Source: Ignavibacteria bacterium (GTDB lineage: Bacteria; Bacteroidota; Ignavibacteria; Kapaibacteriales; UBA2268). From it: 64,000 nt of DNA. A program made the translations under genes and the position numbers. This document shows positions 41,592-50,999 of the stretch, piece after piece (positions within the stretch are counted from its first letter, which is position 1; every line of letters begins with the position of its first letter). The stretch is taken from positions 1 to 64,000 of the forward strand of contig JAERMQ010000038.1 of assembly GCA_016844745.1 (NCBI GenBank). Direction: 5' to 3'. The notes under the pieces are model-generated. The model searched no databases. It saw only the letters and a list, made by a program, of their open reading frames with translations, and had not been told where the DNA came from.

Positions 41592-41700
41592 AAACCTAAA
41601 AATCATTGTTCAGTCAAAAATTAAATTATTGTTGAATAATATATAAATAAATTGTAAATTTCATTGGTTTGATGATGCAATTGTTTGATAAAAGAATAAA

Positions 41701-43410
41701 ATGAAACTATCTCTTGACTTGCGAACATCGTTATCGCAAACGCTGACTCCACAGCAGATTCAATATTTGAAACTACTGCAGTTGCCTATTCTGCAACTCG
41801 AGCAACAAGTCTTTCAGGAATTAGAACTTAATCCCATGCTCGATGCTGCTGCAGAAGGTGAAGCCGTTACATCGGTCAGCATGGATGACAGTTTCGATGA
41901 ATTCGGGGATACTGCCTATCCGGAACCTCCACATTCCGATGAAAGCGTTGCTGTGGACTATGGTGATAGCGGAGATGATTTCAATGAAGATATTAATTAT
42001 TTGAAAAACCAGGAAGACCCTTTTGAATTCTATAACCTGCTTTGGCAGGACGAATCAGATAGCGGTTCTTCCCGAAAAGGCAGCCAGGCTTTTGATGATG
42101 ACTTTGAACCTTTCCAGATAAAACAAAACCATACTTTTACGGAAGATTTACTCGACCAGCTAAGATTATTGAGACTCAATGAAGAAGAGATGATTCTTGG
42201 TGGTCAATTAATCGGCAATTTGGATAATGATGGCTACCTGAGACGCGAACTTGAAGAAATCGTTTTCGAAACAAATGAAGTAATTGACGATATCAATACC
42301 GATAGGCGTATGCAGGAGTACGAAAATGGAGAGATGATGTTCTCCGATAATTTTGATAATCCGGCTCGTCAATTTGCATTATCGAGTAAAAGTAATGAGA
42401 TAATTACTAAATTTCATGTAAAAAACGGAAACGGGGATATTTTTGCAGATGAAGATGATATCAAATATGTTTCACTCGAAACAGCAGAAAAACTTTTAAA
42501 ACTCATTCAAACCCTCGACCCTCCCGGAATAGGCTCGCGGAACGTGCAGGAATGCCTTATAGCACAATGCAAAGCGTTTTCAGAACCTACTCCTGCACAG
42601 AAATTGGCGCTTGAAATTCTAACGAATCAATACGACGCATTTACAAAGAAACATTTTCATGTTATAACCAAACAATTAGATGTAACGGATGACTTTCTCC
42701 GCGATGCAATGGATGTAATACGCAGGCTGAATCCCAAACCAGGCGGAGGCGACAACCAATCGGAAATGAATACGGTTGTTCCGGATTTCGTTATCGAACG
42801 TGATGAGGACAAAGATGATCTGATTATTACAGTCAACGAAAGCAGGCTGCCACAGCTCAGGTTGAACACTACTTATGAGAAAATTAGAAAAGAAGCGCGT
42901 TTAAAGGTATTTAATAAAGAAACCCGTGAATGGATAAAAAACAAATATGAAGATGCAAAGTTTTTGATTCAGGCAATCAGGCAACGCCGTTCAACTATGC
43001 TTAAGGTAATGACTGCAATTGCACATTTTCAAAAATCGTTTTTCTTCGAGGGACATTCCGGTTTGAAACCACTCATATATAAAGATATATCGGAAGCTAC
43101 AGGATTGGATATTTCAACCGTGTGCAGAATTGTTAACGGTAAATATGTCCAGACTGATTACGGTACCTTCGAATTGAAATTCTACTTCAGCGAATCTCTT
43201 GCAAACGACGATGGTGAAGATGTTTCAACGACTGTTATCAAGCAAATCATTAAGGAAATAATCGAAGAAGAAGATAAAAGCAAACCGCATAGCGACGATA
43301 AAATAAGCGATATATTAAAAGAAAAAGGTTACAATGTTGCCCGCCGGACTGTTGCCAAATACCGTGAACAGCAGAGATTGCCCGTTGCCCGTCTACGAAA
43401 AGAACTTTAG
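41701..43410 (+). CDS. rpoN: RNA polymerase sigma-54 factor
   Basis: LRTSLSQTLTPQQIQYLKLLQLPILQLEQQVFQELELNPML N-terminus and RRTVAKYREQQRLPVARLRKEL RpoN box. Confidence 0.96.
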   Translation: MKLSLDLRTSLSQTLTPQQIQYLKLLQLPILQLEQQVFQELELNPMLDAAAEGEAVTSVSMDDSFDEFGDTAYPEPPHSDESVAVDYGDSGDDFNEDINYLKNQEDPFEFYNLLWQDESDSGSSRKGSQAFDDDFEPFQIKQNHTFTEDLLDQLRLLRLNEEEMILGGQLIGNLDNDGYLRRELEEIVFETNEVIDDINTDRRMQEYENGEMMFSDNFDNPARQFALSSKSNEIITKFHVKNGNGDIFADEDDIKYVSLETAEKLLKLIQTLDPPGIGSRNVQECLIAQCKAFSEPTPAQKLALEILTNQYDAFTKKHFHVITKQLDVTDDFLRDAMDVIRRLNPKPGGGDNQSEMNTVVPDFVIERDEDKDDLIITVNESRLPQLRLNTTYEKIRKEARLKVFNKETREWIKNKYEDAKFLIQAIRQRRSTMLKVMTAIAHFQKSFFFEGHSGLKPLIYKDISEATGLDISTVCRIVNGKYVQTDYGTFELKFYFSESLANDDGEDVSTTVIKQIIKEIIEEEDKSKPHSDDKISDILKEKGYNVARRTVAKYREQQRLPVARLRKEL

Positions 43411-43427
43411 GGCAGAAAGGAATTTAA

Positions 43428-44432
43428 TTGAAAAAGAAAATAAATGTTGCCGTAGTAGGTGCAACCGGCTTGGTAGGCAGAAAAATTTTACAGGTACTGG
43501 AAGAAAGAAATTTTCCAATTGAAAGCATCAAACTTTATGCATCTCATAAATCTGCAGGTAATACATTAAGATTTCAGGAAAAAACTCATGTTGTTAAAGA
43601 TATTGAAGCATCTGACTTTTCAGATATCGATATAGCATTGTTTTCTGCCGGGAATTTTGTTAGTGAAAAATATGTACCAAAAGCCGCCGGACAAGGCTGC
43701 ATCGTTATTGATAACGGCAGTTTTTGGCGTATGAATCCCGAAGTTCCGTTAATTGTTCCTGAGGTAAATCCGGAAATGATTATTGGTAATCACGGAATTA
43801 TTGCTAATCCGAATTGTTCTACTATCCAGCTTGTTGTAGCTCTCAAGCCGATTGCCGATAACTTTGGATTGAAGAGAGTCGTCGTTTCTACTTATCAGGC
43901 GATTAGCGGTGCCGGTCAGGTAGGAGTAAGTCAACTTATGTCGGAAATCAACGGCGAACTGCCTGAATCGAGGATTTCAAGTAATCAGTTAGCTTTTAAC
44001 ACGGTATTCCATACTATAAAGGATAATATCGGGTTCTCTATTGAAGAGCTTAAGATGATTGATGAAACAAGGAAAATTCTCGCTTTACCGAAACTGCCAT
44101 TGGCAGTAACCTGCGTTCGCATTCCCGTTCTAAACGGTCATGCAGAATCTGTAAATATTGAGACGGAGAAGCCATTCACAATTTTCGAGCTAAAAGAAGT
44201 TTTGGGGAAGAGCCTGGGTATCGAATTGGTTGATGACCCTATTAATGAAGTTTATCCAACACCATTAATGGTCGAAAATAAGGACGAGGTTTTTATTGGA
44301 AGAATTCGCAAGGATGAATCGATTGAAAATGGTGCTTATCTCTGGGTGGTATCCGATAATTTACGGAAGGGAGCCGCAACCAATGCTGTTCAGATTGCGG
44401 AGAAGGTGCTCGAATCAATGGTCAATGGTTAA
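43428..44432 (+). CDS. asd: Aspartate-semialdehyde dehydrogenase
   Basis: VAVVGATGLVGRKILQVLEERNFPIESIKLYAS and IANPNCSTIQLVVALKPI. TTG start; C-terminal MVNG and the TAA lie inside array A5. Confidence 0.95.
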   Translation: MKKKINVAVVGATGLVGRKILQVLEERNFPIESIKLYASHKSAGNTLRFQEKTHVVKDIEASDFSDIDIALFSAGNFVSEKYVPKAAGQGCIVIDNGSFWRMNPEVPLIVPEVNPEMIIGNHGIIANPNCSTIQLVVALKPIADNFGLKRVVVSTYQAISGAGQVGVSQLMSEINGELPESRISSNQLAFNTVFHTIKDNIGFSIEELKMIDETRKILALPKLPLAVTCVRIPVLNGHAESVNIETEKPFTIFELKEVLGKSLGIELVDDPINEVYPTPLMVENKDEVFIGRIRKDESIENGAYLWVVSDNLRKGAATNAVQIAEKVLESMVNG

Positions 44433-44477
44433 TGGTCAATGGTCAATGGTCAATGGTCAATGGTCAATGGTCAATGG
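44417..44477 (+). repeat. Heptamer array A5, 8 units plus partial, mostly AATGGTC
   Basis: aatggtcaatggttaatggtc... overlaps the asd stop codon. Confidence 0.95.
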
Positions 44478-44509
44478 AAAAATATATAAACTACGAATTT
44501 TGGAAATAA

Positions 44510-44549
44510 AATCCTATAATCCTTAAATCATGTAAATCAAGGTTCAGAC
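44510..44549 (+). repeat. Octamer-periodic module ending TTCAGAC, copy 3
   Basis: aatcctat-aatcctta-aatcatgt-aaatcaag-gttcagac. Confidence 0.65.
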
Positions 44550-44554
44550 ATTTT

Positions 44555-44580
44555 CATTGACCATTGACCATTAACCATTA
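44555..44580 (-). repeat. Heptamer array A6, sense to the minus-strand gene ending at 44571
   Basis: cattgaccattgaccattaaccatta; its reverse complement supplies AAT GGT TAA, the last codons and stop of the 280-aa CDS. Confidence 0.9.
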
Positions 44581-45413
44581 TTTTTAAGCTTGTTCTTTAT
44601 TTTTTCATATACAACGATAGGATAGGAAGCATACCATTCTGCGGGTGAACCAAGTGTCTCAGCCTGGATTGTCAATAGAGCTTCATTGAAAATAGATTTC
44701 ACTTTACTTCTGAAAAGTTCCCAATTTTCCTTATTAATTTCAATTGAACTGTGCCATTTTGAAGTAATCCAATCGACTATTTTTTCTTTGAATTCCTGAT
44801 TAATAGGGGCATCAGGATAAAAGTAATCTTTTAGATTCTTTTCGTTCAACTGTTCGAATTTTTCAGGAAGAAATCGATTTAATAATGTATCATCTACGGA
44901 TAATATCCTGATTCCACTTAAAAATTCTTTTGGTATAAAGAAAGCGCTGGTGCGGAGCCATCTATAAAATTTATAATCCAAAAGCCTGTAAATTTTCCTC
45001 TGTTTTTCTTTATCAAAATACCCGACAATTGCTTTTTTTAACAAGCATCTGTTAAGTGCCATCAAAGCATAATTTGATAAATATGTATCGTTGTAAGCCT
45101 GGAAAGACTCGTTGCAGAATAAAACAGCATCGTAATTAATAGATGTACTTTGAAGGTATTCCAAACCTTTCTGCCAACCGGAAAACTCCCTGTCGCAATT
45201 ATTCCCGGATATACGAATAATATTTTGGGATATGTTTTCAGGAACCTCATCTTCTTTTGAGTTATTAACAACAATGAAATTAATATCCTTGCCTATTTGC
45301 TTTTCTAATAAACTTCTCAATATCTTGAATGAATTTTTGTATTTCTCGATTGAATACTCTACATAAATAGCTGCTAATTGTACTTTTTTACTTCTATACA
45401 TCATATATAACAC
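44571..45413 (-). CDS. Glycosyltransferase-like protein of unknown specificity
   Basis: INFIVVNNSKEDEVPENISQNIIRISGNNCDREFSGWQKGLEYL...YDAVLFCNESF resembles GT-A type folds. Confidence 0.6.
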   Translation of the reverse strand: MLYMMYRSKKVQLAAIYVEYSIEKYKNSFKILRSLLEKQIGKDINFIVVNNSKEDEVPENISQNIIRISGNNCDREFSGWQKGLEYLQSTSINYDAVLFCNESFQAYNDTYLSNYALMALNRCLLKKAIVGYFDKEKQRKIYRLLDYKFYRWLRTSAFFIPKEFLSGIRILSVDDTLLNRFLPEKFEQLNEKNLKDYFYPDAPINQEFKEKIVDWITSKWHSSIEINKENWELFRSKVKSIFNEALLTIQAETLGSPAEWYASYPIVVYEKIKNKLKNNG

Positions 45414-45618
45414 TTAACCATATCATTCAACCTGATAGTAATGAATTTATTACATTTCCATTTATGCAAAATTATTATAAATCATAATTGTAAATACTTT
45501 TTTTATTAAATTAATTTGTATTATGTTCTGATTCAACGGTTGAAAAATTCCATAAAAAGTGGGAATTTTCTAATTATAATTTCTGAATTTGTGTCTGTTT
45601 GAAATGTATCAAAATGGA

Positions 45619-45698
45619 AAAATGTCATTCTGAACGGAGCGAAGAATCCAGTTCCCAAGCGGTTTATGGATTCTGAAACAAGTTCAGAATGACATTTT
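45619..45698. repeat. Dispersed palindromic element, 17-bp perfect terminal inverted repeats
   Basis: aaaatgtcattctgaac ... gttcagaatgacatttt flanking ggagcgaagaatccagttccc. Confidence 0.85.
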
Positions 45699-45729
45699 TC
45701 AGAGGTCTATTATATTAACTGACTACATA

Positions 45730-46995
45730 TTACATATTTTCTATGATTGCGGATGCAAATTCCGAGCATTTCAGTTCTGTTGCGCCTTCCATTAAACGTG
45801 CGAAGTCATAAGTAACCCGTTTCTGGGAAATTGTTTTTTCCAAAGCGCGAACAATCATTTCGGCGGCTTCGAGCCATCCCATATACTCGAACATCATAAC
45901 GCCGGATAATGTTAATGAGCCGGGATTTACTTTATCCAAATTGGCATATTTAGGAGCGGTTCCATGAGTAGCCTCGAAACAGGCGTGACCTTCAATGTAA
46001 TTAATATTTGCACCCGGAGCGATGCCGATTCCACCTACAATAGCAGCCAAAGCATCGGATATATAATCACCGTTCAGATTCAAAGTACCAATCACGGAAT
46101 ACTCATTTGGTCGGGTAAGAATCTGCTGCAGGAAGGCGTCAGCGATAAAGTCTTTTACAAGGAGTTTCCCGGCTTTCAGCGCGGTATCCTGAGCTTGATT
46201 TGCAGCGGTTTCGCCTTCGGCTTCCTTTATTGCATCATATTGACGCCATGTAAAAACTTGAGCGCCGTATTCCTGTTCGGCAACATCATAGCCCCAGTTT
46301 TTGAATGCGCCTTCGGTGAACTTCATGATATTACCTTTATGTACCCAGCATACTGACGGTTTCTTATGCTTTAATGCAAAATTGATTGCTGCCCTTGCAA
46401 GTCGCTTTGTACCTTCTTCCGATACAGGTTTTATACCGATTGAGGAGGTTTCCGGGAATCGGATTTTCTTTACACCCATTTCATCAATTAAAAATGAAAT
46501 CATCTTCTTTGCTTCGGGTGTACCCTGCATCCACTCGATTCCTGCATAAATATCCTCGGAATTCTCGCGGAAAATAATCATATCGCATAAATCCGGTCGC
46601 TTGACCGGCGATGGTACTCCGGTAAACCAGCGAACGGGGCGCTGGCATACGTACAGGTCTAATATCTGACGCAGGGCGACATTCAGGGAACGGATGCCAC
46701 CGCCGACCGGAGTTGTAAGCGGTCCTTTGATAGCGACAATATGCTCTCGAATGACATTAAGTGTCTCTTGAGGCAGCCATTCTCCGGTCTGTTTGAAGGC
46801 TTTTTCTCCGGCTAAAACTTCACGCCATGCAATTTTCCGCTTTCCATTATATGCTTTCGCGACTGCTGCATCGAGTACCCTGACAGTAGCTCTCCATATA
46901 TCTGGTCCGGTTCCGTCGCCTTCGATAAAAGGAATGATGGGGTCGTCGGGAACATTCAAGACTCCGTTTGATACGGTAATTTTTGTGCCAGCCAT
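45730..46995 (-). CDS. icd: Isocitrate dehydrogenase (NADP+)
   Basis: [82 protein letters not shown]. Confidence 0.96.
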   Translation of the reverse strand: MAGTKITVSNGVLNVPDDPIIPFIEGDGTGPDIWRATVRVLDAAVAKAYNGKRKIAWREVLAGEKAFKQTGEWLPQETLNVIREHIVAIKGPLTTPVGGGIRSLNVALRQILDLYVCQRPVRWFTGVPSPVKRPDLCDMIIFRENSEDIYAGIEWMQGTPEAKKMISFLIDEMGVKKIRFPETSSIGIKPVSEEGTKRLARAAINFALKHKKPSVCWVHKGNIMKFTEGAFKNWGYDVAEQEYGAQVFTWRQYDAIKEAEGETAANQAQDTALKAGKLLVKDFIADAFLQQILTRPNEYSVIGTLNLNGDYISDALAAIVGGIGIAPGANINYIEGHACFEATHGTAPKYANLDKVNPGSLTLSGVMMFEYMGWLEAAEMIVRALEKTISQKRVTYDFARLMEGATELKCSEFASAIIENM

Positions 46996-47148
46996 AACTT
47001 AACTTTCAATTAATATAAAAAAACTATCATTTTCAGATTTTCAATTTTTGATTATTATTCCATTTAACCAAATTTATCTTTGCTAATATAACCATTTTGT
47101 TGCATTTTGAAAATGCTGAAAGTAAATTTCAATATAATTATTGTTTGT

Positions 47149-47259
47149 CCTACAGTCAGAAGTTCCTTCTGACTGCCAATTGTAACTTCCTGCATTTTAT
47201 CTTACAGAGATATTCGATTATCCACAGGTCCCCAGTCAGAAGGAACTTCTGACTGTAGG
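47149..47259. repeat. 111-bp segment bounded by identical inverted 27-nt hairpins
   Basis: cctacagtcagaagttccttctgactg (47149) and its exact reverse complement cagtcagaaggaacttctgactgtagg (ending 47259). Confidence 0.85.
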
Positions 47260-47553
47260 TGAATATAAAAGTTGAATCATTTATTATTGGCATATTTATT
47301 GCTGTTTTATTTCATGTAAATAATAGAAATTTTTCGGAAGAATTTTGGAATCATCCGGGAAAAAATATTGAAAAAACGATGAAATATTTAAGAAATAAAA
47401 AATTGAAATTATAAATATTTGGCAGGGTATAGGCAGAAAACTAAAAAACTCTGGACAGTGGTTTTATTCCATGCACAATAAATAAACCTGTAAATAATCA
47501 GGTTTTGATTTTGGAATTTAATTTATAGAATTTGTTAAACAAATTAAAATAAC

Positions 47554-49272
47554 ATGAAAAAAGCGCAAATTCTATTATTGCTGCTGATTGCGGCAATATT
47601 ATGGCTTTCTCCCGTTACAAGCCATTCGCAAAATGTTAACGGAAGCGAAATTATAGCAAGGGTAACCCTGAATCCGCCTCATCCCAAACTGAAAGTCTGT
47701 GTTTATGAGCAGGCTGTTAATCAGGCGGGAGACCAGATTTTCGAAAAAGCGCCTAATCCCGATGCCGAAATTCAAATTTCCGACGAATTCGGCAATTCGA
47801 TGCGATTCCTTGCCGACGAAACTGTTACTTTGAAACCTAATTCAAAGTACAACATTCGTCCCTTTATGCTGGCTGGTACTAAAGCATGTCGTGCCCTCTA
47901 TCCTCAGGAATATTCCATTGAGACTGGTGACCTGGCTTTCGGTGATAATATTATTAGTCGGGAATTCCACATGGAGTGCAATTTCGAAGCCGATTCTCTT
48001 GCTATCCCGTTTGATAATTTTATTACAGGCTATTGGTATCCAATGACTAAAACGAATTTTAAAGATTATCTATATAGACTGAATGGTACTTACTTTACCA
48101 ACGTTCCTTTTGTGAACATGAATTTTTCGGATTCGCAGGCAGTCTCACGGATAGAAAATAATTTTGAAAAGATATATGAACATATCTCCGGTTTGGTTGC
48201 AAAGCATAAGGAATGTCTCGAACGAAAAAATAATAAAATGAGGATAACACTTATAGGATATACCGACCGAAGAATGTTGAAAACATATAAAAATGGTGAA
48301 AATATAGCTCCTATCTATCCTGATGAACCTGTTGTATGCGCAACCTCGAAAATCAATCAAGGTGAGCTATTAAGCGATGCCCAGGGAGGTAATATCAAAT
48401 TATCGAAATTGAGGGCTTATTTTTCGGGTGTTACAATACATAAAGATATGCTTGCCCTGAATCCAATTTATGCTAATTTAAAAGAGAGGGATATTATATA
48501 TTTTGAATGTGACGGTTATGGTGTTGCCCCGAATGCAAAAGTTGGAGACGACCCGAATAGCCGGCGAGTGGATATTTTCATCGATGTCGGCAACGATTCA
48601 TGGTTAAAGAAAAATGTAAGAACGAAACCTAATGTTATTAATTATGCTAAAAGCGAGAAGGCAGTGACGGAGAAGAGTCTTCCGGTGATGGAAGACCAGT
48701 TACTACCTGAATCCGTAAGAGTTTTGGAGAAAAATTGCGACTGCCATCAGGTTGAATTCACATTTGCCGATAACGAAAAAGCTGCATTGGCGAGCTACGT
48801 TCTCGAGATGTTCGCTACGGATAAAATGAGGGCTATGAACAGAGTTTCATTCGGAATCGATATTGATTCTTCAAGAGGTAGCAAAATCTATAACCTGACT
48901 ACAAGTTGTATAAGGAATAAGCAAGATGCAGAATCATACTCTAACGAAACTTCAGCATCAATTAAAAAGGCATTAAATATTTTAAACGTAATAAAGCCCA
49001 GGTTACAGGCAAAATCGACATCCTATTCAATCAGTTTCGGAGCTTACCGGGTAAAGGACAATGCTGTGAACTTAAAGAATATGCTGGAACAGAGTAATAT
49101 TCCCAATGTTAAAATAATAGAATCACCTGCACCGGACGGTACCAAGTACTATCGAATCAGGGCAGGGAATTTCTATCACCGTGATGAAGCCGGCAATGCT
49201 ATGAAAAATTACGTTGAAATATTGAAAACGATTAAATTAAAGGCTTTCGTTCAAATTGCAAGCGAGAGTTAA
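47554..49272 (+). CDS. Secreted envelope protein with C-terminal SPOR-like domain
   Basis: Signal peptide MKKAQILLLLLIAAILWLSPVTSHSQ; C-terminal YSISFGAYRVKDNAVNLKNMLEQSNIPNVKIIESPAPDGTKYYRIRAGNFYHRDEAGNAM. Confidence 0.75.
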   Translation: MKKAQILLLLLIAAILWLSPVTSHSQNVNGSEIIARVTLNPPHPKLKVCVYEQAVNQAGDQIFEKAPNPDAEIQISDEFGNSMRFLADETVTLKPNSKYNIRPFMLAGTKACRALYPQEYSIETGDLAFGDNIISREFHMECNFEADSLAIPFDNFITGYWYPMTKTNFKDYLYRLNGTYFTNVPFVNMNFSDSQAVSRIENNFEKIYEHISGLVAKHKECLERKNNKMRITLIGYTDRRMLKTYKNGENIAPIYPDEPVVCATSKINQGELLSDAQGGNIKLSKLRAYFSGVTIHKDMLALNPIYANLKERDIIYFECDGYGVAPNAKVGDDPNSRRVDIFIDVGNDSWLKKNVRTKPNVINYAKSEKAVTEKSLPVMEDQLLPESVRVLEKNCDCHQVEFTFADNEKAALASYVLEMFATDKMRAMNRVSFGIDIDSSRGSKIYNLTTSCIRNKQDAESYSNETSASIKKALNILNVIKPRLQAKSTSYSISFGAYRVKDNAVNLKNMLEQSNIPNVKIIESPAPDGTKYYRIRAGNFYHRDEAGNAMKNYVEILKTIKLKAFVQIASES

Positions 49273-49392
49273 TAGCTAATATTTTTGAATTAAGATTAGA
49301 GTAGGGAAAAAAAAGAGAAGATTGATACTTTATGAAATTCCGTAAGTGAATCGGAATTGCAATATAGACTAATGTAATGTCAAGTATAAATT

Positions 49393-49416
49393 GACAATCA
49401 GGGATGATTGTCCTAC
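49393..49416 (+). repeat. Short hairpin with GGGA loop and 3' CTAC
   Basis: gacaatca-ggga-tgattgtc-ctac. Confidence 0.65.
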
Positions 49417-50202
49417 TATGAGCATCAAGAAAATAGTAGTTCAATCATCTTGATTGAATTGACAAAGTATTCCTGACATGTAAATAGAAAAAATTCTTGT
49501 AAGAGTAATGTATATATTACTTGAAACAAGTTTTTGTGAACCATGGTATCCCTTAAGGATGCAAAATTGTTCTTTGTAATAATTTTGATTTCTGTGAAAA
49601 GTTAATTTTACTTAAAGTGCTTTTGTGAGAAAGTATTAGAGATTCAATTATTGAATAATTTGACTCCAATACTTAATTTATTCTTTGTCAGAAGTAAAAA
49701 CTTCAACCAGAGTAGAAATTCAAAAATACAATTTGAACCATGAATATTATATTTCATGATGATTTGATTTACGGTACTAAGGTTTGAATGTAGTTCTATG
49801 ATATTTCTATTAAGGATAAATGCAACAAGTAATTGCAATGACTCAGAAATCTGTGAAGCTTGCATGCTGTCATTCTCAACAATGCGAAGAATCATTCTTA
49901 ATTGAGAAGTTACTTTGTTTACTGTTAATGACATGTTAAGACATTTCTTTCCGGCTTTGCATCTTAGCGACTTTGCGTGATTTATTACTTCACGAAAGCT
50001 GCAAAGAAAAAATGAAAAATTTGTTTTAGAAATAAAATTAAATATAAAATATAAAAATTTATAAATATATGAAAGGGTAGTGTCAAAAAAACGAACTGAA
50101 AAAACGGACTTATGAATTTATTAGGTTGCCAAGTAACCGACGGACTACTCGTTTCGGGCAGCATAATACGCAGGTGAACTGCCTATGAATTGATATTCCT
50201 GT

Positions 50203-50388
50203 GTGGAGTTGGAATTCAGGCATGAACGCAATAATACCGGTTTGTGGTATTTGGAGTTAGTGTTCGATTCATCTAATTGTATCGAAAATAAACTAAATGT
50301 GTTTATTCCATTATGGCGCTGGCTTAAAATACTAAGAGAAAATAAATCGGTAGAGATTAGTGTATCATTGCCGGATGGTATAACCTGA
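50203..50388 (+). pseudogene. Short protein-like ORF, possible remnant or small gene (GTG start)
   Basis: MELEFRHERNNTGLWYLELVFDSSNCIENKLNVFIPLWRWLKILRENKSVEISVSLPDGIT; isolated in a 1.7-kb gap. Confidence 0.35.
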
Positions 50389-50565
50389 AGTCATGTAGCT
50401 ATTTTTTGATTTTTTCAAATTCAATGCTGCAAGACAAAAGGAAGGTACCCATAAAACATAGTGAATGACAATCACAGGTAAAATGTGTAAATTAATTACA
50501 TTCACTTGAAGGGATAGAACCCGGCTTTCCGTCAGGTTTGACGAAAATCCGCTTTATCCGGGGGG

Positions 50566-50691
50566 ATGGGAATTAATTACATGGAAGGTAGTACCTGGGA
50601 TGCATTCGACTTGATTATGGCGAGTTGTGGAAAGGTTTGTTATGTAAAAAATACTGACAAATTTCACATTCGTATCATAACCGGAAATTGA
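50566..50691 (+). pseudogene. Short protein-like ORF, possible remnant, not in the supplied ORF list
   Basis: MGINYMEGSTWDAFDLIMASCGKVCYVKNTDKFHIRIITGN followed by TGA; same frame as the ORF at 50203. Confidence 0.3.
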
Positions 50692-50999
50692 AATCTGTAT
50701 AAAGTACGGATTAGGATACAATCATTATAACATATTAACAATTACTGATTTTTTTCAATAATATGAAATAATTTGGAAAAAAGCAGGAAAATATTTGGAA
50801 AGTATTAGGAAATTACTTATAATTGCAGAACTTAAATAATAATCATAAACCGGACTTCAATTGAATTATTTATTCATGCAGTTAAACAATTGTACTTTTT
50901 AAATAAGAAAGAAATTTAAATTATAAAGCAAAGCGGCATAAAGAGAAATAATTAATTTTTCGTGGGGGGAAATTGTTATGAACTTTAACGGAGCAAATA

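Noticed and set aside
44296-44526. ORF with MVNGQWSMVNGQWS repeat peptide
   Set aside because: Starts out of frame in asd and is only the translation of the AATGGTC heptamers; kept as evidence for the open-frame property, not as a gene.
49644-49934. 96-aa minus-strand ORF in the 49.3-51 kb gap
   Set aside because: No recognisable motif and in AT-rich sequence; could be real but cannot be supported from sequence alone.
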